Assembly (NCBI GenBank): GCA_002450895.1
Contig: DKAR01000189.1
Location: 2,660-34,560 of the forward strand
DNA length: 31,901 bases
DNA from: Proteobacteria bacterium UBA6921
GTDB taxonomy: Bacteria; Pseudomonadota; Gammaproteobacteria; SG8-11
Direction: 5' to 3'
Made by a program: the position numbers and the translations under genes
Notes under the pieces: model-generated
What the model was told of the DNA's origin: nothing
What the model saw: the letters and a program-made list of their open reading frames with translations, nothing else
Database searches by the model: none
In this document: piece by piece, positions 31,568 through 31,901 of the stretch
Layout: each line of letters begins with the position of its first letter
Position numbering within the stretch: position 1 is the stretch's first letter

Positions 31568-31901
31568 TTATCGCACAGCCGGGGCGATTTGCGAGCGCAT
31601 AGCGTAAAACCGCGCAATGGTCTCGTCCAGACCGCCTTTTTCGATGGCGGAACGCAGTTCTCGCATCAGCTCCTGATAGTAGTAGAGGTTGTGGATCGTG
31701 TTCAGTCGCGCACCCAGAATTTCGTGGGCCTTGTCGAGATAGCGGAGGTAAGCGCGCGAATAATATCGGCAGGTATAGCATCCGCATTCGGGGTCCAACG
31801 GACGGACGTCCCGTTCATACTGCGCGTTGCGAATTCGAATGTCCCCGAACCGGGTAAACAGGTGGCCGTTTCTGGCATTGCGGGTCGGCATCACGCAGTC
31901 G
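31568..31901 (-). CDS. tgt: Queuine/preQ1 tRNA-guanine transglycosylase, C-terminal part (5' end off window)
   Basis: The last 110 or so residues of tRNA-guanine transglycosylase, which swaps guanine 34 for the queuosine precursor in tRNAs for Asp, Asn, His and Tyr. The right edge enters the frame at DCVMPTRNARNG, part of the nucleophile region of the enzyme. The structural zinc site is complete: CGCYTC (three Cys) and the His of NTIHN after EILGARL. The frame is open to the window edge. The 128 bp between its stop and yajC hold only a short inverted repeat (GCCCG at 31493-31497 with CGGGC at 31505-31509). Confidence 0.96.
   Translation of the reverse strand, partial: DCVMPTRNARNGHLFTRFGDIRIRNAQYERDVRPLDPECGCYTCRYYSRAYLRYLDKAHEILGARLNTIHNLYYYQELMRELRSAIEKGGLDETIARFYAMRSQIAPAVR

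Overview
The window reads as ordinary chromosomal DNA of a flagellated Gram-negative proteobacterium, most likely a beta- or gammaproteobacterium. The support is an outer-membrane porin with a C-terminal Phe, the tgt-yajC-secD-secF cluster, the glyA-nrdR-rib-nusB-thiL-pgpA cluster, polyphosphate genes, and cheV with a sigma-28-type promoter. Coding density is very high: no gap without a gene reaches 300 bases. I see no tRNA, rRNA, IS element, CRISPR array or prophage gene.

Layout. 1-5124 (minus): a Nudix ADP-ribose pyrophosphatase-like gene, then a peptide/nickel-class ABC importer (large binding lipoprotein, two permeases; the second permease runs off the left edge). 5206-6246 (minus): a porin with its own promoter, terminator and a set of spaced direct repeats upstream. 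6515-7060 (minus): an unknown lipoprotein. 7120-13731: a polyphosphate region, with sixA-like and ppx on plus converging on ppk on minus; ppk is preceded within 2 bp by a sensor histidine kinase carrying a PhnD-like periplasmic domain. 13893-15086 (minus): a class V aminotransferase. 15179-17635 (plus): a beta-CASP metallo-beta-lactamase RNase-type protein and a [2Fe-2S] flavoreductase-like protein. 17627-18595 (minus): a VIT/CCC1-like membrane protein and an extremely acidic protein. 18708-25980 (minus): glyA, nrdR, ribD, ribE, ribBA-like, ribH, nusB, thiL, pgpA, a compact transcription unit for serine/glycine/C1 interconversion, dNTP regulation, riboflavin, thiamine and phospholipid synthesis. 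26041-27024 (minus): a histone-deacetylase-family protein, divergent from cheV (27156-28139, plus). 28203-31901 (minus): secF, secD, yajC and the 3' end of tgt.

The most unusual items are these. The acidic protein at 18176-18595 has about 80 of its last 104 residues Asp or Glu, lies beside a VIT-like metal-transporter relative, and has no function I can assign. The sensor-kinase/ppk pair faces sixA/ppx and may link an oxyanion-binding sensor to polyphosphate. The porin upstream region holds three copies of AAAGTTRCRACA spaced 54-55 bp, one overlapping the predicted -35 box. The ABC binding protein appears to be anchored at both ends. The C-terminal half of the ribBA-like protein has lost the GTP cyclohydrolase II zinc ligands. 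All functional links beyond recognised families are inference from sequence and gene order.
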